A stretch of DNA of 64,000 nucleotides, taken from Corynebacterium glyciniphilum AJ 3170. Lineage in GTDB: Bacteria; Actinomycetota; Actinomycetes; Mycobacteriales; Mycobacteriaceae. The notes under the pieces are model-generated. The model was given only the letters and a program-made list of their open reading frames with translations. It was not told the origin of the DNA and made no database searches. How positions within the stretch are numbered: position 1 is the stretch's first letter; each line of letters starts with the position of its first letter. Shown one piece after another: positions 8,647-18,138 of this stretch. The stretch covers positions 124,001 to 188,000 of the forward strand of contig NZ_VDYZ01000003.1 in NCBI RefSeq assembly GCF_007673095.1, read 5' to 3'. The position numbers and the translations under genes are program-made.

Positions 8647-10116
8647 ATGAGTGCACAGGCCCCCGATTCCCAGAGCGACTGGAACTCGCGCATTCTGCTC
8701 GCCGAACAGATCCTTCCCCTGCTGTCTCGACTGCACCGCGAACACAATGTCGTGACGTCCGTCTTCGGACGACTGCTCATCAATGTCACCGGTGTCGACG
8801 TCATCAAGTCACACCGTTACGCACGACTGGTCACAGACCGTGAACTGCCGTTGAGCTCAACACTTCCCATCCTGCAGGAACTCGTTGAGATGAACCTGGG
8901 GACGGCATCCATCGACCTCGGCCGTCTGGCGACCGGGTACGAGGCCGAAGGGGCCTCTGCGGGGAGCCTGCGCAGTTACCTCGAACGCGAGCTCGCCGAA
9001 GTCGTCGGCGGTCACTCCGAGAAAGAGCCCACCGACGTGGTGCTCTACGGTTTCGGACGGATCGGCCGGCTGCTGGCACGTATCCTCATTGCCCGCGAAG
9101 CCGCATACGGCGGCGTCCGTCTGCGCGCGATCGTGGTCCGGCGCAACGGTGACGACGACCTCGAGAAGCGTGCCAGCCTGCTGCGTCGCGACTCCGTCCA
9201 CGGAGCCTTCGACGGGACGATCACCGTCGACACCGACAAGGAGATCATCTGGGCCAACGGCACACCGATCCAGGTCATCTACTCCAACGATCCGGCACAG
9301 GTCGACTACACCTCATACGGCATCACGGATGCGGTTCTCGTCGACAACACCGGACGGTGGCGCGACCGCGAGGGACTGTCTCAGCACCTCACGGCACCGG
9401 GGGTCAGGAAGGTGCTGCTGACCGCCCCGGGCAAGGGCGACGTCCGCAACCTGGTCTACGGCATCAACCATGCCGACATCACCGACGGTGACGCCGACAA
9501 CATCCTCTCGGCCGCCTCCTGCACCACAAACGCCATTACCCCGGTACTCAAGGTGATCAACGACAGGTACGGCATCAGCCACGGGCATGTGGAGACCGTC
9601 CACTCCTTCACCAACGACCAGAACCTCATCGACAACTTCCACAAGGGCGACCGACGTGGCCGCGCAGCGGGACTGAACATGGTGCTCACGGAAACCGGGG
9701 CGGCGAAGGCCGTCGCCAAGGCTCTCCCCGAGCTTGAGGGCAAACTCACGGGCAATGCCATCCGCGTGCCCACCCCGGACGTGTCAATGGCGGTACTGAA
9801 CCTCACCCTCGACAACGCCACCAGCCGCGACGAGGTCAACACCTACCTCCACAAGGTTGCGCTGCACTCCAACCTCCGCCAGCAGATCGACTACATCAAG
9901 TCTCCCGAGGTTGTCTCCACCGACTTCGTCGGCTCCACCCACGCCGGCATCGTGGACGGACTGGCCACCATCGCTGACGGCAACAACCTGGTTGTCTACG
10001 TCTGGTACGACAACGAATACGGCTACTCCAACCAGGTCATCCGCATTGTCGAGGAGATCGCCGGCGCCCGGCCACGGGTCTTCCCGCGGCGGCTCACACC
10101 GACGGAGCTGTTCTGA
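8647..10116 (+). CDS. gapB: Glyceraldehyde-3-phosphate dehydrogenase, GapB type
   Basis: 489 residues from the ATG at 8647, which follows aaggag at 8630-8635; an upstream in-frame ATG at 8575 gives a proline-rich low-complexity extension and is unlikely. The first ~130 residues are an extension typical of corynebacterial GapB and absent from GapA. The Rossmann motif GFGRIGR lies near residues 137-143, and the catalytic cysteine is in AASCTTNAITP. It interconverts glyceraldehyde-3-phosphate and 1,3-bisphosphoglycerate. In C. glutamicum GapB is known as the gluconeogenic, NADP-preferring form, so that role is inferred here. Confidence 0.9.
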   Translation: MSAQAPDSQSDWNSRILLAEQILPLLSRLHREHNVVTSVFGRLLINVTGVDVIKSHRYARLVTDRELPLSSTLPILQELVEMNLGTASIDLGRLATGYEAEGASAGSLRSYLERELAEVVGGHSEKEPTDVVLYGFGRIGRLLARILIAREAAYGGVRLRAIVVRRNGDDDLEKRASLLRRDSVHGAFDGTITVDTDKEIIWANGTPIQVIYSNDPAQVDYTSYGITDAVLVDNTGRWRDREGLSQHLTAPGVRKVLLTAPGKGDVRNLVYGINHADITDGDADNILSAASCTTNAITPVLKVINDRYGISHGHVETVHSFTNDQNLIDNFHKGDRRGRAAGLNMVLTETGAAKAVAKALPELEGKLTGNAIRVPTPDVSMAVLNLTLDNATSRDEVNTYLHKVALHSNLRQQIDYIKSPEVVSTDFVGSTHAGIVDGLATIADGNNLVVYVWYDNEYGYSNQVIRIVEEIAGARPRVFPRRLTPTELF

Positions 10117-10122
10117 CCCACA

Positions 10123-10150
10123 ACCCTATCGAACGGATGTTCGATAGGGT
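10123..10150. promoter_or_regulatory. Perfect palindrome containing an SOS (LexA) box
   Basis: Twelve-base arms (10123-10134 and 10139-10150) pair perfectly around ggat. The centre, tcgaacggatgttcga at 10129-10144, fits the mycobacterial/corynebacterial LexA box TCGAAC-N4-GTTCGA. TAGGGT at 10145-10150 could serve as a -10 for the gene at 10199, so LexA binding would cover the promoter. The same hairpin may end the gapB transcript, but there is no T tract. Confidence 0.55.
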
Positions 10151-10198
10151 CAGGTCGGTCGATCCTCGTGTCCACCGCCGGCCGTAACGTCCCGGGAC

Positions 10199-10819
10199 AT
10201 GACAAACCCCGACAACACCGACAACACCACCGCGCCCGCAGTGTCTCTCCGCACCCTCATGCGGCGGCCGCTCAGCACCCTGAGGCCCTCCCCCTCCGTC
10301 CGCCGGGCAGCCGACCGGTGCGCGGGCGTCCTACGCCATCCTCGCAGCCGGATCCAGGTGACACCGGGTTGGCAGGCTCCCTCACTGCAGGTCGCACTGC
10401 CGACAGGCCCCGCACAGGTATTCCTGTCACGCCACCGGGTCTCGCCGGTGATGTGGCGCAGGCTCACCGGTTCCGGTGCACTGGACTACCCACCCCCAGC
10501 TGTATGCCATCTGGTCACGCTGACGGCGTTCGCGACGCCCTCCGAACTCAGCGGGTCAGAACGAAATATGACGGTCGACGTCCACTCGCTGTTCCGTAGG
10601 ACACTGCTCCCACCGGACTGCGCTGACCATCCGAGGAACAGAGAACTCGCCGACTGTGACTGCCTGCCCTGGCTGTCAGAGGACGTATGCGGCGAGCCGA
10701 CCTCCGACGGCCGACGTCTGGAGTGGACGTGGCACGCCCTGACACATGGAGAGCCGGGCCGTTCCCACCCGCACAGCCACGGACACGGACTCCGGACCAG
10801 GCGCGATAACGTGGCCTGA
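10199..10819 (+). CDS. Hypothetical protein, possibly SOS-regulated
   Basis: 206 residues, no family recognised. The N-terminus is Asn/Asp/Thr rich and the next ~40 residues are basic. The C-terminus ends in a His/Gly/Arg tail (SHPHSHGHGLRTRR). A CDC motif (DCDCLPWLSE) sits near residue 150. No signal peptide or TM helix is visible. The Shine-Dalgarno before ATG 10199 is weak. The main clue is context: a LexA-type palindrome 49 nt upstream, which would place it in the DNA-damage regulon. The reading frame is the only reasonable one between gapB and the minus-strand gene at 10863, but coding status is not certain. Confidence 0.5.
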   Translation: MTNPDNTDNTTAPAVSLRTLMRRPLSTLRPSPSVRRAADRCAGVLRHPRSRIQVTPGWQAPSLQVALPTGPAQVFLSRHRVSPVMWRRLTGSGALDYPPPAVCHLVTLTAFATPSELSGSERNMTVDVHSLFRRTLLPPDCADHPRNRELADCDCLPWLSEDVCGEPTSDGRRLEWTWHALTHGEPGRSHPHSHGHGLRTRRDNVA

Positions 10820-10862
10820 CCGGAACCGTGCAACGGCCGTGGCCGGGTCCCGGGGTACCAGG

Positions 10863-11639
10863 TCACGAATCCTCGTCGGTCTCCTCGTCCCCGGACGGGC
10901 CGTCCCCGGCAACATCGTCCTCCCACAGCGTTTCCAGGGGGACCAGGAGTGATTCCCAGTGGGCCGCCTGGGTCTGCGCGAGTGCAAGGACATCGAAGAG
11001 CCGGTCAAAATCGGTGTAGTGTCCCAGGTCGAGGACCTCTTCGGACATGTCCGCGACATTGGCGACCAGACCGCGGAACATGGCCTGACGCTCCATCTCC
11101 GAATACTCCTCACTCAGGGCCCCGTCATCCCACACGTCGGCGATCGCCTGATCCATCAGGTCCTCGAAGCCCTCCCCCAGCGAGATGAATTCGACATGGG
11201 CAGTCGGCTCCACGGACTCACCGTCAAGGGTGACAACCAGCTCAGAACTCTCCCCGATCTCCGCGGAAACACGGAGAGCGTCGCTGGCATCCTGCTCAAA
11301 CTGCAGATCGACGATCCGCGAGTCAGTCCCGTCAATCAAGTCACGGATGACACCCACCACAAGGTCGGTGGCGACATGACGTGCGACGGTGGCGACCGCG
11401 TCATCCACGGAGAACACCACTCCGACCAGTGCAGCCTCAAAATCCTCGTCGTCCTCCGCCACATCGGCCATGGCGAGAAAGACATTCGCCGCCGACAGGC
11501 CGCCGGGCACGCCGTCCTCGATCTCGACGAACTGAATCTCCAGATCCGAGGAGACCGGCACAAAAAGGGTACCGTCATTGACCCTGGACTCGATCCCCTC
11601 CGAATCCAGGGACTCTGCAACATCCTCATAGAACCCCAT
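10863..11639 (-). CDS. Conserved hypothetical acidic protein
   Basis: 258 residues, very acidic, with no signal peptide and no TM segment. ATG 11639 follows taggaggcacccgcc, a good ribosome-binding site. The C-terminal tail is almost pure Asp/Glu/Gly/Ser. The fold appears mixed alpha/beta, reminiscent of two-domain YbjN-like or T3SS-chaperone-like proteins, but I cannot assign it. It is convergent with the gene at 10199 and divergent from odhA (294 bp apart). Function unknown. Confidence 0.75.
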   Translation of the reverse strand: MGFYEDVAESLDSEGIESRVNDGTLFVPVSSDLEIQFVEIEDGVPGGLSAANVFLAMADVAEDDEDFEAALVGVVFSVDDAVATVARHVATDLVVGVIRDLIDGTDSRIVDLQFEQDASDALRVSAEIGESSELVVTLDGESVEPTAHVEFISLGEGFEDLMDQAIADVWDDGALSEEYSEMERQAMFRGLVANVADMSEEVLDLGHYTDFDRLFDVLALAQTQAAHWESLLVPLETLWEDDVAGDGPSGDEETDEDS

Positions 11640-11859
11640 GGCGGGTGCCTCCTAGGTACCTAATCCATACGTTGTGCAGCACGCGCCGGTTTCACGCGGC
11701 CCGCCTACCGGAACTCCCCCATGCTAGCCCAGTTCCGCCGCTGCAGCGGAGACGGAAAACGGTCATTTTGCCGACAGAACAGGACGTCCGTCACACTACG
11801 TCGAGCAAGTTACTGAAAACATACCCTCATCTGCCTGTTTCGTCCCTGACCCCGACGGA

Positions 11860-11895
11860 TTCACCGTCCGCGGTGTTGTAGTAGGGTGGAGCGTC
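11860..11895 (+). promoter_or_regulatory. Candidate odhA promoter
   Basis: TTCACC at 11860-11865 and TAGGGT at 11882-11887 are separated by 16 bp, giving a start near 11894 and a leader of about 40 nt to the GTG at 11934. This is a motif match only. The rest of the 11640-11859 gap shows nothing I can name. Confidence 0.35.
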
Positions 11896-11933
11896 GAGAT
11901 TGACCACATCATGAAATGAGGCGAGGACCTGCT

Positions 11934-14900
11934 GTGAACAGCACCAATTTCGGCCAAAATGAATGGCTGGTCGACCAGATGTACCAGCAGTTCAAGGAAG
12001 ACCCCCAGTCCGTTGATCCGGAGTGGCGGGAACTCTTCAACAAGCGGCCGGACACGGTTGACCACGCCTCGGGGACACCGTCCCCGAGCTCCACGACCTC
12101 CGGGAACAGCGGCAAGACCGCCGAGACGAAGAGCACGCCGGCCGCAGAGGCCACGAAGGCCACAGGCTCCGTCGAGAACAAGACCAAGAGCGCGCCGAAG
12201 AGTGCGCCGGCCTCCCCGAAGAAGTCGCTTTCTGCATCGGTTAACCCGATCCCGGAACGCGTCGCACCTCCGGCACCGAAGGGGCCCGCCGAGGCGCCTG
12301 CCGCCGGTGAGCACCCGCTGAAGGGGGCCCAGAAGTCCATCGCGAAGAACATGGACATCTCGCTGGAGATCCCCACCGCCACGACGGTGCGCGACATGCC
12401 CGCCAAGCTCATGTTCGAGAACCGGGCCATGGTCAATGACCACCTGAAGTCCCGCGGTAAGGGCAAGATCAGTTTCACCCACATCATCGGCTGGGCGATG
12501 GTCAAGGCAGTCCAGGCCCATCCGTCGATGAACAACAGCTACAAGGTTGTCGACGGCAAGCCCGTCCTGGTCACCCCCGAGCACATCAACCTCGGCCTGG
12601 CCATCGACATGGTCAGCAAGAACGGTGCCCGCAATCTCGTCGTCGCCGCCATCCGCGAGTGCGAGACGCTCACTTTCGACGGATTCGTCGACGCCTACGA
12701 GGACATCGTCAAGCGTGCCCGTATCGGCAAGCTCACGATGGACGACTTCAGCGGCGTGACTATCCAGCTCACCAACCCGGGCGGCATCGGCACCCGCCAC
12801 TCGGTGCCCCGCCTCACCCGTGGCCAGGGGACGATCGTCGGCGTCGGCGCCATGGACTACCCCGCGGAGTTCGCCGGAGCGTCCGAGGACCGTCTGGCTG
12901 ACATGGGTGTCGGCAAGCTCGTCACCATGACCTCGACGTACGATCACCGCATCATCCAGGGTGCGGAGTCCGGCGAGTTCCTCCGGGACATCAGCCGACT
13001 GCTGATCAACGATGACTTCTGGGACGACCTGTTCGCCGCGATGTCAGTGCCCTACGCCCCCGTCCGCTGGAGCCAGGACCTGCCGAACATCGGCGTCGAC
13101 AAATCCACCCGCGTCATGCAGCTCATCGAAGCCTACCGCAGCCGCGGACACCTGATCGCCGACATCGATCCGCTGCAGTGGACCCAGCCGGGGCTTCCCG
13201 TCCCCGACCACTCCGACCTGGAGATCGAGACCCACGGACTGACCCTCTGGGACTACGACCGCAGCTTCAACGTCGGTGGATTCGCCGGACGCGAGAAGAT
13301 GACGCTGCGTGAGGTCCTCGCTACGCTGCGTCGTGCCTACACCCTCAAGGTCGGTTCCGAGTACACCCACATCCTCGACCACGACGAGCGTCAGTGGCTG
13401 GAGGAGCAGATCGAGGGTGGCCAGCCGAAGCTGTCCAACCCGGAGCAGAAGTACCTGCTGCAGACACTGAACTCCGCCGAGGCGTTCGAGAACTTCCTGC
13501 AGACCAAGTACATCGGCCAGAAGCGGTTCTCCCTGGAGGGCGCTGAGTCGCTCATCCCGCTGCTCGACGCTGCCGTCGACTCGGCTGCCGAACAGGGCCT
13601 TGAAGAGGTCGTCATCGGCATGCCCCACCGCGGGCGCCTCAATGTCCTGGCCAACATCGTGGGCAAGCCGTACTCGAAGGTGTTCACGGAGTTCGAGGGC
13701 AATATCGAGCCCACCGTCGCCGGCGGATCCGGTGACGTGAAGTACCACCTCGGCCAGACCGGCCAGTACACCCAGATGTTCGGCGACAACGACATCGACA
13801 TCACACTGACGGCGAATCCGTCGCACCTTGAGGCCGTCAACCCGGTGATGGAGGGCATCGCCCGCGCCCACCAGGACATCTCAACCAACGGCCATGATCA
13901 CCCGATCATGCCGATCCTGATGCACGGCGACGCCGCGTTCACCGGGCTGGGTATCGTCCAGGAGACCATCAACCTCGCGAAGCTCGACGGCTACACCGTC
14001 GGCGGCACCGTGCACGTCGTGGTCAACAACCAGATCGGGTTCACCACGACCCCGGATGCCGGACGTTCCACCCATTACGTCACCGACCTCGCCAAGGGCT
14101 TCGACGCCCCGATCTTCCACGTCAACGGCGATGATCCGGAGGCAGTCGTCTGGGTGGCCCGCCTGGCGGTCGAGTACCGTCGTCGCTTCGGTAAGGACGT
14201 CTTCATCGACCTCGTCTGCTACCGGCGTCGTGGTCACAACGAGTCTGACGACCCGTCCATGACCCAGCCGGGGATGTACGACCGTATCCAGGACCGGACC
14301 ACCGTCCGCGCTCTCTACCACGACACCCTGGTGGGCCGCGGTGAACTGTCCGAGGAAGACGCGCAGCGCGCCGCCGACGACTTCCAGGGACAGCTGGAGA
14401 CCGTGTTCAACCAGGTCCGCGAAGCGGAGAAGGGCGCCACCCCTGCCGAGCAGACCGGCATCGCCGGTTCGCAGTCCCTGACCCGAGGTCTGGACACCTC
14501 CATCTCCCGCGAGGTCCTTGAGGCCGTCGGCGACGCCTTCACCGGCGTCCCGGAAGGATTCAGCGTCCACCAGCGGGTCAAGCCGGTCGTCAAGCGTCGC
14601 CAGGAGATGACCCGGAAGGGCGGCATCGACTGGGCCTTCGGTGAGCTCCTCGCATTCTCTACCCTCGCCCAGGACGGTCGGCTCGTCCGGCTGGCCGGCG
14701 AGGATTCCCTGCGGGGCACCTTCACCCAACGTCACGCGGTGCTCTTCGACTCCGAGACCACTGAGCCCTACAGCCCGCTCGAGAAGCTCGCTGAAGAGTC
14801 CGGCAACGGCGGTTCCTTCCGCGCCTACAACTCCCCGCTGACCGAGTTCGCGGGGCTCGGCTTCGAGTACGGCTACTCCGTCGGAAACCTCGACGCCGTG

Positions 14901-15671
14901 GTTGCCTGGGAGGCGCAGTTCGGCGACTTCGTCAACGGTGGACAGACGATCATCGACCAGTACATCGCCTCCGGTGAGGCGAAGTGGGGTCAGCTCTCGA
15001 GCGTGATCCTGCTGCTGCCGCACGGTTACGAGGGCCAGGGCCCGGACCACTCCAGCGCCCGCATCGAACGTTTCCTGCAGATGGCTGCCGAGGGTTCGAT
15101 GACGATCGCTCAGCCGTCCACCCCGGCGAACTACTTCCACCTGCTGCGGCGTCATGCCATGGGCACGATGCGCCGTCCGCTGGTGGTCTTCACGCCGAAG
15201 TCGATGCTGCGCAACAAGGCGGCAACCTCCGCGGTGGAGGACTTCACCGATGTGACGAGCTTCCGCTCCGTCCTCGACGACCCCCGTCTGAGCGACTCCG
15301 CCGCCACGCACGACGACATCACCACCGTCCTGCTGTGCTCCGGGAAGATCTACTACGACCTGGAGAAGAAGCGTCAGGAGGACGAGCGCGACGACGTCGC
15401 CATCGCCCGTGTGGAGATGCTGCACCCGTTGCCGCACAACCGCATCAAGGAGGTTCTCGACCGGTACCCGAACGCCGAGTTCCGCTGGGTGCAGGACGAG
15501 CCCTCCAACCAGGGGCCGTGGCCGTTCATCGCCCTGAACCTGCCGGAGCGCATCGAGGGACTCAAGCTGAAGCGGGTCTCCCGTCGGGCCCAGTCCTCGA
15601 CGGCGACCGGCCTGGCCAAGGTCCACAAGCTTGAGCAGGAGCAGCTGCTCAACGAGGCGTTCGCCAAGTAG
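11934..15671 (+). CDS. odhA: 2-oxoglutarate dehydrogenase OdhA (fused E2o/E1o)
   Basis: 1245 residues from GTG 11934; the frame also opens at ATG 11916, but corynebacterial OdhA begins at the FGQNEWLVDQM segment. Order: N-terminal helix, Ala/Lys/Ser/Thr/Pro linker (~40-115), succinyltransferase catalytic domain without a lipoyl domain (~120-350, with the active-site stretch TYDHRIIQGAESG), then the thiamine-diphosphate E1 domain (~370-1245; GMPHRGRLNVLANI, DIDITLTANPSHLEAVNP, YRRRGHNESDDPS). It oxidises 2-oxoglutarate to succinyl-CoA with the pyruvate dehydrogenase E2 and E3 subunits. In C. glutamicum the FHA protein OdhI inhibits it under PknG control, known for the family and not visible here. 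Confidence 0.97.
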   Translation: MNSTNFGQNEWLVDQMYQQFKEDPQSVDPEWRELFNKRPDTVDHASGTPSPSSTTSGNSGKTAETKSTPAAEATKATGSVENKTKSAPKSAPASPKKSLSASVNPIPERVAPPAPKGPAEAPAAGEHPLKGAQKSIAKNMDISLEIPTATTVRDMPAKLMFENRAMVNDHLKSRGKGKISFTHIIGWAMVKAVQAHPSMNNSYKVVDGKPVLVTPEHINLGLAIDMVSKNGARNLVVAAIRECETLTFDGFVDAYEDIVKRARIGKLTMDDFSGVTIQLTNPGGIGTRHSVPRLTRGQGTIVGVGAMDYPAEFAGASEDRLADMGVGKLVTMTSTYDHRIIQGAESGEFLRDISRLLINDDFWDDLFAAMSVPYAPVRWSQDLPNIGVDKSTRVMQLIEAYRSRGHLIADIDPLQWTQPGLPVPDHSDLEIETHGLTLWDYDRSFNVGGFAGREKMTLREVLATLRRAYTLKVGSEYTHILDHDERQWLEEQIEGGQPKLSNPEQKYLLQTLNSAEAFENFLQTKYIGQKRFSLEGAESLIPLLDAAVDSAAEQGLEEVVIGMPHRGRLNVLANIVGKPYSKVFTEFEGNIEPTVAGGSGDVKYHLGQTGQYTQMFGDNDIDITLTANPSHLEAVNPVMEGIARAHQDISTNGHDHPIMPILMHGDAAFTGLGIVQETINLAKLDGYTVGGTVHVVVNNQIGFTTTPDAGRSTHYVTDLAKGFDAPIFHVNGDDPEAVVWVARLAVEYRRRFGKDVFIDLVCYRRRGHNESDDPSMTQPGMYDRIQDRTTVRALYHDTLVGRGELSEEDAQRAADDFQGQLETVFNQVREAEKGATPAEQTGIAGSQSLTRGLDTSISREVLEAVGDAFTGVPEGFSVHQRVKPVVKRRQEMTRKGGIDWAFGELLAFSTLAQDGRLVRLAGEDSLRGTFTQRHAVLFDSETTEPYSPLEKLAEESGNGGSFRAYNSPLTEFAGLGFEYGYSVGNLDAVVAWEAQFGDFVNGGQTIIDQYIASGEAKWGQLSSVILLLPHGYEGQGPDHSSARIERFLQMAAEGSMTIAQPSTPANYFHLLRRHAMGTMRRPLVVFTPKSMLRNKAATSAVEDFTDVTSFRSVLDDPRLSDSAATHDDITTVLLCSGKIYYDLEKKRQEDERDDVAIARVEMLHPLPHNRIKEVLDRYPNAEFRWVQDEPSNQGPWPFIALNLPERIEGLKLKRVSRRAQSSTATGLAKVHKLEQEQLLNEAFAK

Positions 15672-15713
15672 CCCCTCCGCGCCCGCCCCTCCGGTGGGTG
15701 CCCGGTAGGCCAT

Positions 15714-15758
15714 AACCCGGCGGGGAAGGCACGACAGTGACCTTCCCCGCCGGGTTTT
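15714..15758. terminator. odhA terminator, probably bidirectional
   Basis: A perfect 16-bp stem (15714-15729 with 15741-15756), 11-nt loop, then tttt. It lies between the convergent odhA and the lipoprotein gene ending at 15772, and the complementary strand also ends in an A/T-rich base, so it may serve both. Confidence 0.85.
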
Positions 15759-15771
15759 CTGACGTCTGTCG

Positions 15772-16428
15772 CTAGTCGTCGTCCCCGTCCGCAGCGAGAT
15801 CGTCGCTGGAGACGCCTCCCGCCACATTGTTCAGCGCCCGACGGTCCGCCCGCTCCAGCGCCGTCTTACGGTAGACAGCGACCGTGTTCTGCGGGAGCGA
15901 ATCATCGTCACACCCGACGGCTTCCCCCGGGTCGCTGGCCTGGAGATCGGTCGGGAGAGCCGAGAACATGGTCGTGTGGGCGATATCGCGCCACTGGCTC
16001 GGATCCGCACCCTCGTCACGTGCCTGTGCATAAAGCCCCCGGAGTTCCTCGCCCTTCACCGGGTCAAGCACGTCGAGCAACTCACCGACACAACCCAGGA
16101 CGACGTTGACCTCACCGTTGCGGAGCAGGCCCAGGCGGTCTGAACCTTCGATGTCCCGCAGCTCCACCGGCCGACCGGTCCCGGCGAAAGCGCTCTCGTA
16201 ACTCTCCGCCAGCCGGTGCTGCACCGGATCGTCTGTGAGACCCAGGTAGATCGGACCGGACGTCTCCTCTGCCATCCCCTGTGCCGCCGGCCCGGTCACG
16301 CCTCCCGCCGAACAGCCGGAGAGTCCCACCGCCACCGTCGTACAGACCGCCGCGGCAGCGAGAGCGCCGCGGCGGTCCCGCCGACGGCGCGGCCGCACCG
16401 CCGGCTCCCAGAAGCGTCTCACACCCAT
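15772..16428 (-). CDS. Lipoprotein, OpuAC-like substrate-binding domain
   Basis: 218 residues. A basic N-terminus (RPRRRRDRRG), hydrophobic stretch and lipobox LSGC near residue 38 mark a lipoprotein. The mature part (YLGLTDDPVQHRLAESYESAF, and later LRNGEVNVVLGCVGELLDVLDP) resembles type II periplasmic-binding proteins of the glycine betaine/choline (OpuAC/ProX) class, though it is shorter than usual (~180 mature residues against ~270). No permease or ATPase gene is adjacent, so it is either an orphan receptor or a degenerate relative. The C-terminus is an Asp-rich tail. Confidence 0.75.
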   Translation of the reverse strand: MGVRRFWEPAVRPRRRRDRRGALAAAAVCTTVAVGLSGCSAGGVTGPAAQGMAEETSGPIYLGLTDDPVQHRLAESYESAFAGTGRPVELRDIEGSDRLGLLRNGEVNVVLGCVGELLDVLDPVKGEELRGLYAQARDEGADPSQWRDIAHTTMFSALPTDLQASDPGEAVGCDDDSLPQNTVAVYRKTALERADRRALNNVAGGVSSDDLAADGDDD

Positions 16429-16500
16429 GTACCGTCCGTTCTCCGTCCATTCGTACCGGGGCGTGGGATCCCGCCCGTGATCGGTAGTGCCACCATCATG

Positions 16501-16695
16501 TCACCACCATGCCACGACGTAGACACCCACCAGCGCAAGCCACGGGACCACACCCCACAGGCGTGCCCGGTCCGAGAGCAGTGCCCCTGCCACAGCCACC
16601 GCCCCGCCCACCGCATGGGGAATCCACAACGGACTCCCCACCAGGGCCAGGATCACCGCGATCCCGCACAGACCGCCGGCGATCAGTCGTGACAT
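16501..16695 (-). CDS. Small membrane protein
   Basis: 64 residues from ATG 16695 after the ribosome-binding site gaggaaacc. Nearly all of it is hydrophobic: two or three TM helices with one short polar loop (SDRARLWG). It lies 72 nt upstream of the lipoprotein gene on the same strand and may be co-transcribed. It is convergent in position with nothing else and divergent from the gene at 16836. Function unknown. Confidence 0.65.
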   Translation of the reverse strand: MSRLIAGGLCGIAVILALVGSPLWIPHAVGGAVAVAGALLSDRARLWGVVPWLALVGVYVVAWW

Positions 16696-16835
16696 GGTTT
16701 CCTCCCGCATTTCCAGCAGTACCTCGACATCGGCCTAAGAATACCCGCACAGTCGATACCGGAAGAAGCTCCGGCACCACCGAGACACCGGTTCACAGCG
16801 CGCCCACGGGATACTGTGCCGTAATCTCTAGTCTC

Positions 16836-18131
16836 ATGGACACCACACGGGTATTCGCCGGACGTCTCGCCGGCATGCTTCTCCTCGGCGCGGACGGCGA
16901 GTCTCTCGGACGGATCCGGGACGTCGTCCTGACGATCCGTTCAACGCGGGCAGTCGCTCTCGGGCTCGTCGCCGAAGTCGCGGGCAAACGTAGGATCTTC
17001 CTGCCGATGGGACGCGTCACCTCCATCGACCCCAAGGAAGTCACTCTCAACACCAGCTCGGTGAACCTCCGTCCGTTCCGGTCCCGCGCAGGAGAGCTGA
17101 CGGTGATGGACGACCTGATCGGAGCGAAGGTGCACACCGACGACCCCGAATTCAGTCACCTCGCCGGTCGGGCGGTCGAGATATCCGACGTCGAACTCGA
17201 ACGGACCCGCACCCGCGAGTGGGAACTCAGCCGGGTGGCCGTGATCACCCGTGGTCGGCTGGGACGCCGGACGACCCCGGCGGTGATCCCCTTCATGCAT
17301 GTCCACGGGCTCTCGGCGTCCGGTGCGGGCCCCCGCGACGTCGACGCGGAACTGATCGCCGAATTCACCACGATGCGCAACGCTGACATCGCCCACGCTC
17401 TCCGGGACATGGACCCGGACCGGCGGTTCCGGATCGCCTCGGAGCTCGACGACGAACGCCTCGCCGACGTGATCGCCGAGCTTCCCGACGACGAGCAGAC
17501 CGAGCTCGTCGAGGAACTCAATATCGAGCGCGCTGCGACGATCCTGGAGGAGATGGACCCCGACGACGCGGCAGACCTGCTCGGAGAACTCCCCGGGGAC
17601 AAGGCCGACGTCCTTCTCGAGCTGATGGACCCTGAGGAGTCCGAGCCCGTGCGCCGGCTCATGAGCTTCTCCCCCGACACCGTCGGCGCCCTGATGACGT
17701 CCGAGGCGATCATCCTGACGCCCCAGGCAACCGTGGCAGAAGCACTGGCCCATGCCCGCAATCCGGAGGTCCCGCTCTCCCTGAGCTCACTGATCTTCGT
17801 GGTGCGGCCTCCGCAGGCGACGCCGACGGGCCGGTACCTCGGTTGTGTCCATCTGCAGAAACTCCTGCGGGAACCACCGTCCTCACTGGTCGGCGGGATT
17901 CTGGACCTCGAACTTCCTGCGTTGCATCCCGACGACACCGAGGAGACGGCCGCCCGGTACTTCGCCACCTACAACCTGGTCTCCGCGCCGGTCCTCGACG
18001 AAGACAGTCACCTGCTCGGTGTGGTTGGCGTCGACGACCTGCTTGACCATCTGCTGCCCGAGAACTGGCGTGACGAGGACTGGCGCAGCAACCGGCCCGC
18101 CCGGACACAACTGACCGCAGGACGAGAGTGA
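16836..18131 (+). CDS. PRC-barrel / MgtE N-domain / CBS-domain protein without membrane domain
   Basis: 431 residues from ATG 16836, reached by TAATCT at 16822-16827 with 8-nt spacing and no Shine-Dalgarno, so probably leaderless. Residues 1-150 resemble PRC-barrel repeats (GESLGRIRDVVLT; LAGRAVEISDVELE). Residues ~175-275 form the helical MgtE_N superhelix, rich in DDE repeats (ELPDDEQTELVEEL, EMDPDDAADLLGELP), and ~280-420 form two CBS domains. These modules gate MgtE magnesium channels, but the pore domain is missing, so this is a soluble Mg2+/nucleotide-sensing relative and not a transporter. The DUF1003 gene follows after 7 nt. Confidence 0.85.
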   Translation: MDTTRVFAGRLAGMLLLGADGESLGRIRDVVLTIRSTRAVALGLVAEVAGKRRIFLPMGRVTSIDPKEVTLNTSSVNLRPFRSRAGELTVMDDLIGAKVHTDDPEFSHLAGRAVEISDVELERTRTREWELSRVAVITRGRLGRRTTPAVIPFMHVHGLSASGAGPRDVDAELIAEFTTMRNADIAHALRDMDPDRRFRIASELDDERLADVIAELPDDEQTELVEELNIERAATILEEMDPDDAADLLGELPGDKADVLLELMDPEESEPVRRLMSFSPDTVGALMTSEAIILTPQATVAEALAHARNPEVPLSLSSLIFVVRPPQATPTGRYLGCVHLQKLLREPPSSLVGGILDLELPALHPDDTEETAARYFATYNLVSAPVLDEDSHLLGVVGVDDLLDHLLPENWRDEDWRSNRPARTQLTAGRE

Positions 18132-18138
18132 GGGCACC

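Noticed and set aside
13881..15827. 648-residue open frame opposite odhA
   Set aside because: Third-position GC bias opens long antisense frames; odhA is certain and the antisense product has no domain.
16700..16835. Magnesium riboswitch upstream of the MgtE_N gene
   Set aside because: The -10 lies 8 nt before the start, so there is probably no leader, and no conserved fold is seen.
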